Both the position numbers and the translations under genes were made by a program. This document shows positions 37,691 to 44,414 of a DNA stretch of 64,000 bases, piece by piece (position 1 is the first letter of the stretch; each line of letters starts with the position of its first letter). Under the pieces are notes generated by a model that ran no database searches, was not told the origin of the DNA, and saw only the letters and a list, made by a program, of their open reading frames with translations. The stretch comes from Corynebacterium afermentans subsp. afermentans (GTDB taxonomy: Bacteria > Actinomycetota > Actinomycetes > Mycobacteriales > Mycobacteriaceae): positions 496,001-560,000 of the forward strand of contig NZ_CP046606.1 in assembly GCF_030408355.1 (NCBI RefSeq), in the 5' to 3' direction.

Positions 37691-38434
37691 TTAGTCGTAC
37701 GTCCCGAGCAAATACCCGACGGGGTAGTGCCAGTTTTCGTAGAATTTCTCGGTGTCTCCCGAGACGGCTTCAATGCCGCCGTTCGCCGGACGGATGTCGG
37801 CGGAGTAGTGGTTGACAAAACCGTCGGCGGTGAATTGGCCGCGCTCCGACCACGCAACTGTGGCGCCGCCGTTTTCTAGCGGCGTGATTTGGTCGATCTG
37901 TCCGAAGAGTTTCACCTCGCTCGCCGGTTCGCCGTCGACGTACAGCGCCAACCCGTCCGCGATCGATCCCGCGAGGCCCTGCGGCCCGTTCTCATCGCCG
38001 AGCGAGCCCTTGAAGGTGATCCAGCTCAGCGGTGCGCACGGGTCGTACTGATTGTCGATGTCTTCGATCCAGTAGTTGTAGTCAGACCCGTCATCCGCCG
38101 GCATGCGGCCCGGGGCGGTGCCGGTGGCGTACTGCTTTCGTGGGTCGGAGGGCAGGTTAGCGCAATTGTCGCCCTCGGGTGCTGCTGCGGCAGGAGGCGC
38201 GGCCTCGCCGGCTGGTGGCTGCGCGACAGTCTCGGTGACGGTCTTTTCCTGGGGGCGTTCCTGGGTCACCGTCTCTGCCCCGTCACCGCCTATGGATGCG
38301 GTGACGGTTGGCGCCATCCCGCCGGTATTGGCAGCTGTGTCCGCTGTCGTGTCTTCCGTGGCGCTGCACGACGCAATCGCGAGCGCCGCCGGAACTGCGA
38401 GAAGGAGCTTGGTGGCCTGGTTGATTCGCGTCAT
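37691..38434 (-). CDS. Lipoprotein, possibly LppP/LprE family
   Basis: A 247-residue exported lipoprotein. The signal ends in the lipobox LAIASC, so Cys23 should be lipidated. A Thr/Pro/Ala-rich linker of about 70 residues follows, then a folded domain with YDPCAPLSWITFKGS, which resembles the LppP/LprE pattern, and KFYENWHYPVGY near the end. Its ATG is six bases after the stop of the DUF3151 gene, so the two are one unit. Function unknown. Confidence 0.8.
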   Translation of the reverse strand: MTRINQATKLLLAVPAALAIASCSATEDTTADTAANTGGMAPTVTASIGGDGAETVTQERPQEKTVTETVAQPPAGEAAPPAAAAPEGDNCANLPSDPRKQYATGTAPGRMPADDGSDYNYWIEDIDNQYDPCAPLSWITFKGSLGDENGPQGLAGSIADGLALYVDGEPASEVKLFGQIDQITPLENGGATVAWSERGQFTADGFVNHYSADIRPANGGIEAVSGDTEKFYENWHYPVGYLLGTYD

Positions 38435-38440
38435 ACCTCG

Positions 38441-38839
38441 TTAGGGTAGAAGCTTTGCCACGCTTTCCGGGTCCGCGTCGGAGAGCATCTGGCGGCAGCG
38501 GGCGTATTCTGCCTGGTCACCGATCTTCTGTGAGGTTACTGCCAACATCGCAATGGCCTTCAGCACGCCCTGATTCGGTTCGTGCGAGGCCGGGACCGGC
38601 CCCCAGCCTTTCCAACCGTTTGCGCGCAGGCGGTCCAGGGAGCGGTGGTAGCCGGTGCGGGCGTATGCGTAGGCGATGAGTGCGTCGCCGCCGTCGAGTT
38701 CACGCTCGGCGCGGGCAGCCCAGACTGCGGGGGAGTCGGGGTGGCCGAGCGCGGTGTCGTCTGCGAGCAGATCCTTGCCAGCGGCCGGGTCGGCGGGCAG
38801 CTCGATGGGCTTCGGGGCGAGCATGTCGTTGATTTCCAT
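38441..38839 (-). CDS. DUF3151 family protein
   Basis: A 132-residue cytoplasmic protein with the family's core WAARAERELDGGDALIAYAY, then YHRSLDRLRANGWKGWGPVP. DUF3151 proteins are common in actinobacteria and have no known role. The start at 38839 fits a leaderless promoter: TAGCCT at 38847-38852, seven bases before the ATG. The lipoprotein gene follows in the same operon. Confidence 0.85.
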   Translation of the reverse strand: MEINDMLAPKPIELPADPAAGKDLLADDTALGHPDSPAVWAARAERELDGGDALIAYAYARTGYHRSLDRLRANGWKGWGPVPASHEPNQGVLKAIAMLAVTSQKIGDQAEYARCRQMLSDADPESVAKLLP

Positions 38840-38846
38840 GGCCGCC

Positions 38847-38852
38847 AGGCTA
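38847..38852 (-). promoter_or_regulatory. Leaderless promoter of the DUF3151-lipoprotein operon
   Basis: TAGCCT on the minus strand, seven bases before the ATG at 38839. No ribosome site is present. Confidence 0.45.
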
Positions 38853-39013
38853 CTAGTTTGCTGGCAGCCCGTGCCCCGGGCTCGGCATTCGCGGATATTG
38901 TGGGGCGCAACCCTATGTGATCTACGTCCCACACCGAGGAGTTGCCATGGCAAGTGCAATGTATGCGGCAAAGAAAGGCACCCACACACAAACCATCAGG
39001 CACCCTCCGTCGA

Positions 39014-39160
39014 CTAGCCGAATGATGGATTCGCGGTTCGGGAAGATACCCACAACATCGGTGCGCCGGCGGATCTCCCGGTTTAACCGCTCGGTGGGGT
39101 TGTTCGACCACACTTTTGTCCACACTGGTTTCGAGGCTGCGGTAAACGCCATCAGCAAGA
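39014..39160 (-). pseudogene. IS256-family transposase, C-terminal fragment
   Basis: The minus strand encodes [20 protein letters not shown] followed by [14 protein letters not shown], the well-known C-terminal block of IS256-type (mutator) transposases, and then the reading leaves the family. Only about 45 residues remain of a protein normally near 400. A near-direct repeat, GGGGCGCAACCC around 38903 and GGGACGCAACCC around 39176, flanks the fragment. It marks the left border of the AT-rich island. Confidence 0.8.
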
Positions 39161-39480
39161 GTTACACCACACTAAGGGACGCAACCCCCGTGTAATGGCC
39201 GAAAAGACTAGACGGTGCAACCTATCCGGAAATTCAGTACTAGCTACGCGGATTACCGGTACTACCTTCCCTAAAACTGCAGGATAACTGCGGGTTCAAA
39301 AGGTTGGTGCCTACGAGATCGAGTCGGGATAATATATGTTTTGGAGTGCTCTGACAATGATTTTGGGAAAAAATATACGTTCGTATACGTTTTTCTTTTT
39401 TCGCTTTTAAATTTGTCTACTGCATGCGATCTTAGGGGTGTCCGAATTTTCATCCATCTCCTCTCGAAAGGTTTAATAGC
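39161..39480. other. AT-rich intergenic stretch, no gene supported
   Basis: About 320 bp with clearly lower GC than the flanking backbone. A 60-codon minus-strand frame (39271-39453) exists but has no ribosome site or family features. The end of the stretch holds the AAAGG ribosome site of the secreted-protein gene at 39481. Confidence 0.5.
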
Positions 39481-40140
39481 ATGTATCGTCCCAAGAAATC
39501 TACGCTTTTGGCGGTGCTGACTACCGCAGCAACAGTTTTTGTTCCGGCTAATGCTAGTGCCGAGACTGTGACTGACCCCGATGTATCGTCTCAGAATAAT
39601 GAGTCTCCGTCTTCTGTGTCCTCAGGATTGGCCGAAAAAGCAGATTCCTATGTTTCTCTACGAGGAGATCAATTCTCGGTTGATAGCGAGGCAGAAAGCG
39701 TTTTTTCCCAAAAAGATCTGCAGGAAATTGAAAACGAGGTAAAGGCTCAGAACAAAATGATCAACGAGGCCAAGGCTGATAGCAACCTCGAGATGAAGGT
39801 AGCGGGAGATTCGGTAACCTTCTGGGAAAAGGGACCGAAGATCTCGAGCTCCGATAATGATGACATTGATCCATACTTTCAAGAAGGCCGGAATGGAATT
39901 GAATTCCATGGCACTACTGTAAGGGTGTTGCTGTCCAAAACGACGATCAACCGTGTGGGTGCCGGTGTTGCAATCGGTGGAATTTGGGTTCCCGAACCAG
40001 TAATTTCCAAAATCCTAGCTACTGTAGGGGTTATTGCTGGCGTTGCACCTGGTGGCGTATATGCCGACTATGGTATTAGTTCGATTGTGTTTGGTGCTTT
40101 TGCGCTTACCGCAGTTCCTAAGCGGGTTGGTTTTCAATAA
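39481..40140 (+). CDS. Secreted protein with Gly-rich hydrophobic C terminus (bacteriocin-like candidate)
   Basis: This gene is not recognised. It encodes 219 residues: a clear signal peptide ending NASA-E near residue 28, a Ser-rich stretch, a charged helical part (about 75-105), and a last 60 residues that are hydrophobic and rich in Gly, Val and Ile (GVAIGGIWVPEPVISKILAT, then VGVIAGVAPGGVYADYG). The cleaved C-terminal part could insert in membranes, as many bacteriocins do. Codon use is AT-rich, unlike the backbone, which suggests transfer. A 45-residue two-helix protein follows. A toxin role is inference only; it might equally be an envelope protein. Confidence 0.7.
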   Translation: MYRPKKSTLLAVLTTAATVFVPANASAETVTDPDVSSQNNESPSSVSSGLAEKADSYVSLRGDQFSVDSEAESVFSQKDLQEIENEVKAQNKMINEAKADSNLEMKVAGDSVTFWEKGPKISSSDNDDIDPYFQEGRNGIEFHGTTVRVLLSKTTINRVGAGVAIGGIWVPEPVISKILATVGVIAGVAPGGVYADYGISSIVFGAFALTAVPKRVGFQ

Positions 40141-40234
40141 ATTATTCCTGAACTAAGCGCTAAGGGATCGGCGGTAGCGTGATTGGGATGTTGCGATACG
40201 GATGTTGCTGTATTGTTTAGATGACACCTAACGA

Positions 40235-40257
40235 GAATCTTTCGACTAGGAAGATTC
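40235..40257 (+). promoter_or_regulatory. Leader hairpin before the 45-aa gene
   Basis: GAATCTT at 40235-40241 pairs with AAGATTC at 40251-40257 around a 9-nt loop. It lies 23 bp before the TTG start. It may attenuate transcription or set relative expression of the two genes. Confidence 0.45.
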
Positions 40258-40279
40258 AAAATGGTTGGGAGAGGAAATT

Positions 40280-40417
40280 TTGTGGAAAAAGCTCTTGGCC
40301 ACTGGGGGCGTTCTTCTGATGGCGTTTTCCGTTTACGCTAAGTGGCCGTATGCCGTGACGATTGCTCTAGCAATTTTGGTCATTCTCCTCCTATTTGTTC
40401 CCTATGGGAAGAAGTAA
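40280..40417 (+). CDS. Small two-helix membrane protein (45 aa), possible immunity protein
   Basis: A TTG at 40280 preceded by GAGAGGA opens a 45-residue protein: LWKKLLATGG, a first hydrophobic helix, KWPYAV, a second helix (TIALAILVILLLFV) and a basic end PYGKK. Size, two helices and charged ends match membrane immunity proteins that sit beside bacteriocin genes. A strong terminator follows 6 bp after the stop. A 26-codon frame from the ATG at 40261 overlaps and is less likely. Confidence 0.55.
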   Translation: MWKKLLATGGVLLMAFSVYAKWPYAVTIALAILVILLLFVPYGKK

Positions 40418-40423
40418 AACCTG

Positions 40424-40465
40424 AGCAGAGGTAGAGATTTAGATATACCTACCTCTGCTTTATTT
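40424..40465 (+). terminator. Strong Rho-independent terminator
   Basis: AGCAGAGGTAG at 40424-40434 pairs perfectly with 40449-40459, followed by TTATTTTT. It closes the unit of the secreted protein and the 45-aa membrane protein. Confidence 0.9.
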
Positions 40466-40505
40466 TTATTATTTACTAATTAAGGAAAAAGAAATTACTG
40501 CAATA

Positions 40506-41177
40506 ATGAGCCGTGTAGCCCTTTTCTCTTTGGCTAGTGTATTGATAGCGGCCCCGGCTTCATCAGCATCTATTGCGCAGCAGCAGAATTCCGATCCTCT
40601 TTCATACATAGAAAGTGGTGACGAGATACAGGTGGGCCCTCCTCAAGGGGCGGTGACGTGTTCTGTAACTATCATTTCCCAACGACGGGCCTTGACTGCA
40701 GGTCACTGCGGCGAAAAAGCGGATGAGGTGTATTCAAAAGGTAGGCGTATTGGAAGTATTGGAGAAAATTACTTGTTGAGTAGCCAAGGATCGGATGTTT
40801 CAGAAATCCTTCTTTATCCCCCTACCGATTACGATCTCCGGGTCGATAAAGTCAGTGATAAAGAAGTCGAAATCCCTTCCACTATTTTTACGAAAACGTT
40901 TCTTGGAGGGAGAATTGAGGGGACTATCGACGACAAGAACCTATATTGTGAGAGTTTTTCCCTAGCGGGGAGGAATTTCCAGGCGCGCACTCTTAAAGCT
41001 CAAATAGCTTCAAAACCTGGGGATTCGGGTGCTCCTGTCTATAATTCTTCAGGGGAATTGGTAGCCCTTATTGAAGGCGGCAATGGTAAGGGTGATACTA
41101 CTATTACGCCAATTTCCTTTCTGGAGAGAAAAGGTCTTGAAGACTATCCGGCTAGTGATTGTAAAATGAATAAATAA
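40506..41177 (+). CDS. Secreted trypsin-like serine protease (AT-rich)
   Basis: A 223-residue exported S1-type protease. The signal peptide ends near SSASIA; the catalytic His is in ALTAGHCGEK and the catalytic Ser in KPGDSGAPVY; a candidate Asp lies in PTDYDLRV. It lacks the C-terminal anchor of the paralogue at 32521-33450, so it should be released. An AAGGAAAAAG stretch precedes the ATG. Its AT-rich codons match the bacteriocin-like gene next door, so it belongs to the same transferred segment and might process that product, an inference. Confidence 0.85.
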   Translation: MSRVALFSLASVLIAAPASSASIAQQQNSDPLSYIESGDEIQVGPPQGAVTCSVTIISQRRALTAGHCGEKADEVYSKGRRIGSIGENYLLSSQGSDVSEILLYPPTDYDLRVDKVSDKEVEIPSTIFTKTFLGGRIEGTIDDKNLYCESFSLAGRNFQARTLKAQIASKPGDSGAPVYNSSGELVALIEGGNGKGDTTITPISFLERKGLEDYPASDCKMNK

Positions 41178-41240
41178 ATGTATCAATTTATTCTCTAGTC
41201 GATAACTTCGTTTTTGTTGATTCGTTGCGACTACTACACA

Positions 41241-41287
41241 AAAGGAGATGCGGACGACATCCCCAGGATTTCGTCCGCATCTCCTTT
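41241..41287. terminator. Perfect 17-bp hairpin at the island border
   Basis: Bases 41241-41257 (AAAGGAGATGCGGACGA) pair perfectly with 41271-41287 around a 13-nt loop. A runs on the left and T runs on the right could make it a bidirectional terminator. It lies exactly where AT-rich sequence gives way to the broken ankyrin-like copy. Confidence 0.7.
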
Positions 41288-41288
41288 C

Positions 41289-41490
41289 ACTGGCCATCGA
41301 GACCAAAGCGGATGACGATAAGCAGCGGCGTCCGCTGTACGAGGCCTTGTTCACGTCGGGGAAGTTAGATCTAGATCTTTCGTACAACTCCGAAGACCCG
41401 AAAATGAGCATCGGGGAGTGGTTGAGGATGAACACCGACCGCCGTCTCGACCAGCACTACGTTCTCGACGAGTTTTTGAAAGGCTATTGA
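41289..41490 (+). pseudogene. C-terminal remnant of an ankyrin-like gene
   Basis: This frame reads LAIETKADDDKQRRPLYEAL and continues to IGEWLRMNTDRRLDQHYVLDEF before its stop. It aligns with the last 67 residues of the intact gene that follows (LAVKTGAESDEQRRPIYEAL, IGRWLRMCVDRQPEDLKVLD). The first 100 codons are missing. It is a truncated tandem duplicate, cut at the hairpin ending at 41287. Confidence 0.75.
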
Positions 41491-41501
41491 GGAGGCCAAC
41501 T

Positions 41502-42026
41502 ATGTCAAGCAGCCCGCTGTATGTCGCCCGAAATGGCACCCACGAAGAGTTTTTGGAGGTCTATGACCCGGATGAGCATGGTGCCACCGAGATGCTTCTC
41601 GCTGGTCTGATCAATCGTGATCCGGACGCACGGGCCAGGATCAGCAACGACATGCTGGACCGGGGTGCGGACCCGACTGTGGTGGATCACGGGCAGAACA
41701 CGTTGACGCTGTTGTTGAGTCACGATGATCTCGGTGAGGGCGATGCGGCACTTGTGCAGCGGCTTGTCGACGGCGGCGCCGACGTGGACTTCCGCGAAAG
41801 CCACGGCGATGTGCCGATCAAGCTCGCGGTGAAGACCGGCGCCGAAAGCGACGAGCAACGCCGACCCATTTACGAGGCGCTATTCGGCAAGAACGTGGAT
41901 TTGGATGAGCCGTCGAGTGTGCGCAACCCCAAAAACACAATTGGCCGGTGGCTGCGCATGTGCGTGGACCGCCAGCCGGAAGACCTCAAAGTTTTGGACG
42001 AGTTTCTCACCGCCCGCGGCTTCTAG
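41502..42026 (+). CDS. Ankyrin-like repeat protein (174 aa)
   Basis: A 174-residue cytoplasmic protein with ankyrin-like units (NDMLDRGADPTVVDHGQNTL, then LVQRLVDGGADVDFRESHGD). GGAGG lies 8 bases before the ATG at 41502. It follows a truncated copy of itself. Tandem small ankyrin proteins beside secreted-protein genes are often immunity proteins, but no partner toxin was identified. Its stop codon overlaps that of the convergent maf gene. Confidence 0.75.
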   Translation: MSSSPLYVARNGTHEEFLEVYDPDEHGATEMLLAGLINRDPDARARISNDMLDRGADPTVVDHGQNTLTLLLSHDDLGEGDAALVQRLVDGGADVDFRESHGDVPIKLAVKTGAESDEQRRPIYEALFGKNVDLDEPSSVRNPKNTIGRWLRMCVDRQPEDLKVLDEFLTARGF

Positions 42027-42613
42027 GCCCAGAAGTCGGACGCGTTCAGGCCGAAGCGGTACAGGCAGCGGCGCAGCAGCGGCATGGACAGGCCGATCAC
42101 GCTGGTGGGGTCGCCGTCGATGGAGTCGATGAACCAGCTGCCCAGCGCCTCCAGGGTGAATGCGCCGGCGCACTCGAGCGGTTGGCCCGATTCGGCATAG
42201 GCCTGGATGTCGGCGTCGGAGACGTCGCCGAAGCGGATAGTGGTGGCAACGGTGTCCACCACCCATTCGCCACCGAACCAGACCGCGTGGCCCGTGAGCA
42301 GCTGCGCAACCTTGCCGCGCTGCGCTTTCCAGCGCTCGACGGTCGCCTCCACGGTGTGGGGTTTGCCCAGAAGCTCGCCGTCGAGCAGCAGCATGGAGTC
42401 GCAGCCGACCACCACGTCGTCGGGGAATTCGGCGATTGCCGTCTCAGCTTTGGCGCGGGCGAGCGTGGAAACGGTGGTGGCCGCATCGACGCCGTGAAGC
42501 GATGCGATCACTGCGTCCTCGTCGATGTGCGCCGGACGCAGCACCGGGGTAACCCCGCCTTGCTCGAGCAGCATGCGCCGCGACGGCGACTGCGACGCCA
42601 ACACCAGCCGCAT
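42023..42613 (-). CDS. maf: Maf-family nucleotide pyrophosphatase
   Basis: A 196-residue housecleaning enzyme that hydrolyses non-canonical nucleoside triphosphates. It has the N-terminal LASQSPSRRMLLE signature and the VVGCDSMLLLDGELLGKP block with the catalytic Asp. Its ATG overlaps the stop codon of accE by one base (TAATG), so the genes are coupled. The maf-accE-accD2 order is familiar in corynebacteria. Confidence 0.93.
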   Translation of the reverse strand: MRLVLASQSPSRRMLLEQGGVTPVLRPAHIDEDAVIASLHGVDAATTVSTLARAKAETAIAEFPDDVVVGCDSMLLLDGELLGKPHTVEATVERWKAQRGKVAQLLTGHAVWFGGEWVVDTVATTIRFGDVSDADIQAYAESGQPLECAGAFTLEALGSWFIDSIDGDPTSVIGLSMPLLRRCLYRFGLNASDFWA

Positions 42614-42798
42614 TAGAAGTACGCCGCAGAGGCGAAGGCGTGCGGGTTGAACGCGGCGGCGGGGTGCGATGCGCCCCAGCCGTTCGCGTCCGGCTGCACC
42701 CCGGCCAGCTTGCGCTCGCGCTGCAGCTGCTCAAGCACCTGCGACAGCGCGGCGAGCTCTGCCTCGGTGGGGTTGCCCTTGAGTACCTGAATGTCCAC
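42613..42798 (-). CDS. accE: Acyl-CoA carboxylase epsilon subunit
   Basis: A 61-residue subunit starting at a GTG (42798) behind AAAGGAGG. It carries the LAALSQVLEQLQRER helix and ends AAYF. AccE is needed by the corynebacterial long-chain acyl-CoA carboxylase that feeds mycolic acid condensation. It sits 19 bp after accD2 and overlaps maf by one base. Confidence 0.85.
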   Translation of the reverse strand: MDIQVLKGNPTEAELAALSQVLEQLQRERKLAGVQPDANGWGASHPAAAFNPHAFASAAYF

Positions 42799-42817
42799 GT
42801 CAGCCTCCTTTTCGTGG

Positions 42818-44332
42818 TTAGAGCGGGATGTTGCCGTGCTTCTTCTGCGCCGGGTAGGCCACCTTGCGCTCCAGCAGGCGCAGGCCCTCCAGCACGCGGG
42901 CGCGGGTGGCGGACGGCTCGATCACCGCGTCGACTAGGCCGCGCTCGGTGGCCACGTACGGGTTGAGGTTCTCCTCGGCGTACTGCTCGGCGTCGGTGCC
43001 GATGGCTTCGGCGGCGGTGGGGGCGTCTGCAAGCGCGATCTGGGCGGTCGGCCACGCGAACACTAGGTCCGCGCCCAAACCCTTGGAGCCCAGCAGTGCA
43101 TAGGAGGGGCCGAACGCCTTGCGGGTGACCACGGTGATCGTGCCCACCTGGGCTTCGGCGAACGCGTAGGCGAGAGCAGCCGCGGCGGCAGAGGAGCCTG
43201 CGCGCTCCTCCTCGACGGCCGGCAGGAAGCCCGGCGAGTCCACGAACTGCACGATCGGCAGGTTGAACGCGTCGCAGGTGCGGATGAAGCGCGCGGCCTT
43301 GCGTGCGGCGTCGCGGGTCAGGCAGCCGGCGAGCACGCTCGGCTGCGTAGCTGCGACACCAACGGCGCGCCCGCCGACATGCGCGAACCCGGTGACCACG
43401 GAGCCCGCGAAGCCCGCGGAAAGCTCGAAGAAGTCCCCGTCGGTGACGGCGTTGACCACGTCGGCGACGTCGTAGGGCTGGTTGTCGTCGTCCGGGATGA
43501 AGGTGTCCAAATCTTCGCCGGAGCCAAAACCTTCCGCACCCAGCGGGGAGGCGGCTTTGTTGTTCAGCGGCAGGTAGCCCACCACCGCACGCGCGAGCTC
43601 CACGGCCTCCACGTCGGTGGCGGCGGTCAGCTGCGCCAGGCCGGTCTCCGCGGCGTGGACGGCGCTGCCGCCGAGCTCCTCGGCAGTGGTTTCGGTCTCG
43701 GTCACCTTGCTCACGATGTCGGCGGTGGTCACGTGCATCGCCGCGCCCTCGGCCATGACGGTGATGTCCGCCAGCGGCACGGTCGCCGCGGTCAGTGCCG
43801 CCGCGTCGCCGGCCACGACTGCGATCTGTGGGATCAGCCCGGAGGCGCGGGTGGCGGCGCGCAGGATCTGCGCCTGCATGTGCGCGGTGACAATGCCCTC
43901 CTTCCAGCGCGGGCCGGTCGAGTCGTAGATGCCGATCAGGGGCACGCCGGTCTTGGTGGCCAGGTCGTAGATCTTGAGCATCTTCTCGGCGTAGACTTCG
44001 CCGATCTGCCCGTCGAAGACGGTGGGGTCTTGGGAGAAGACGCAGACGCGGCGGCCGTCGATAAGCCCGTAGCCCGTGACCACGCCGTCGGTGGAGGGCT
44101 TGGACTTGTCCATCTTGTACGCCTCGACGCGGTGCTTGGCTAGGGCGTCGGTTTCCACGAACGTGCCTTCGTCCACAAGTTTGAGCACGCGCTCGCGGGC
44201 GGTGGCGGCCCCGGCTGCGTGCACTGCGTCGATCGCGTCCTGACCGACCGGGGCCTGCGCCTCATCCAGGCGGTTGCGCAGATTCTGGATGCGGCCCGCG
44301 GTGGTGGTCATGTCGGGTTTGGATGAACTCAT
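42818..44332 (-). CDS. accD2: Acyl-CoA carboxylase beta subunit, AccD2 type, with altered catalytic loops
   Basis: A 504-residue carboxyltransferase-fold subunit. N and C termini (TTTAGRIQNLRNRLDEAQAP, KKHGNIPL) and place beside accE mark it as AccD2/DtsR2. Compared with AccD1 of this window, three key loops differ: GAGARIQDG is [19 protein letters not shown] is GDAAALTAAT, and MGASGAVGF is LADAPTAAE, and about 25 residues after the last loop are missing. These glycine loops form the oxyanion holes, so activity may be lost or changed; a structural role in a mixed AccD complex is possible. TAGACT lies eight bases before the ATG. Confidence 0.88.
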   Translation of the reverse strand: MSSSKPDMTTTAGRIQNLRNRLDEAQAPVGQDAIDAVHAAGAATARERVLKLVDEGTFVETDALAKHRVEAYKMDKSKPSTDGVVTGYGLIDGRRVCVFSQDPTVFDGQIGEVYAEKMLKIYDLATKTGVPLIGIYDSTGPRWKEGIVTAHMQAQILRAATRASGLIPQIAVVAGDAAALTAATVPLADITVMAEGAAMHVTTADIVSKVTETETTAEELGGSAVHAAETGLAQLTAATDVEAVELARAVVGYLPLNNKAASPLGAEGFGSGEDLDTFIPDDDNQPYDVADVVNAVTDGDFFELSAGFAGSVVTGFAHVGGRAVGVAATQPSVLAGCLTRDAARKAARFIRTCDAFNLPIVQFVDSPGFLPAVEEERAGSSAAAAALAYAFAEAQVGTITVVTRKAFGPSYALLGSKGLGADLVFAWPTAQIALADAPTAAEAIGTDAEQYAEENLNPYVATERGLVDAVIEPSATRARVLEGLRLLERKVAYPAQKKHGNIPL

Positions 44333-44340
44333 AACGCCTC

Positions 44341-44346
44341 AGTCTA
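44341..44346 (-). promoter_or_regulatory. Promoter -10 box of accD2-accE-maf
   Basis: TAGACT on the minus strand, eight bases before the ATG at 44332. A weak GAGG also lies in between, so a very short leader is possible. Confidence 0.45.
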
Positions 44347-44414
44347 GATTCCTTATGTGCCGCAATGCTTATCGACGGCTCCGCCGCCCGCGTTTCAGGC
44401 CCCAGCGCACGCCA

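Noticed and set aside
38922..39158. Intact 78-aa gene at the IS256 fragment
   Set aside because: Only the first 47 residues match the transposase end; the rest follows a break in the family sequence, so it is a remnant.
40261..40341. 26-codon frame from the ATG at 40261
   Set aside because: The TTG frame starting at 40280 has a ribosome site and encodes a coherent two-helix membrane protein; the ATG frame is short and featureless.
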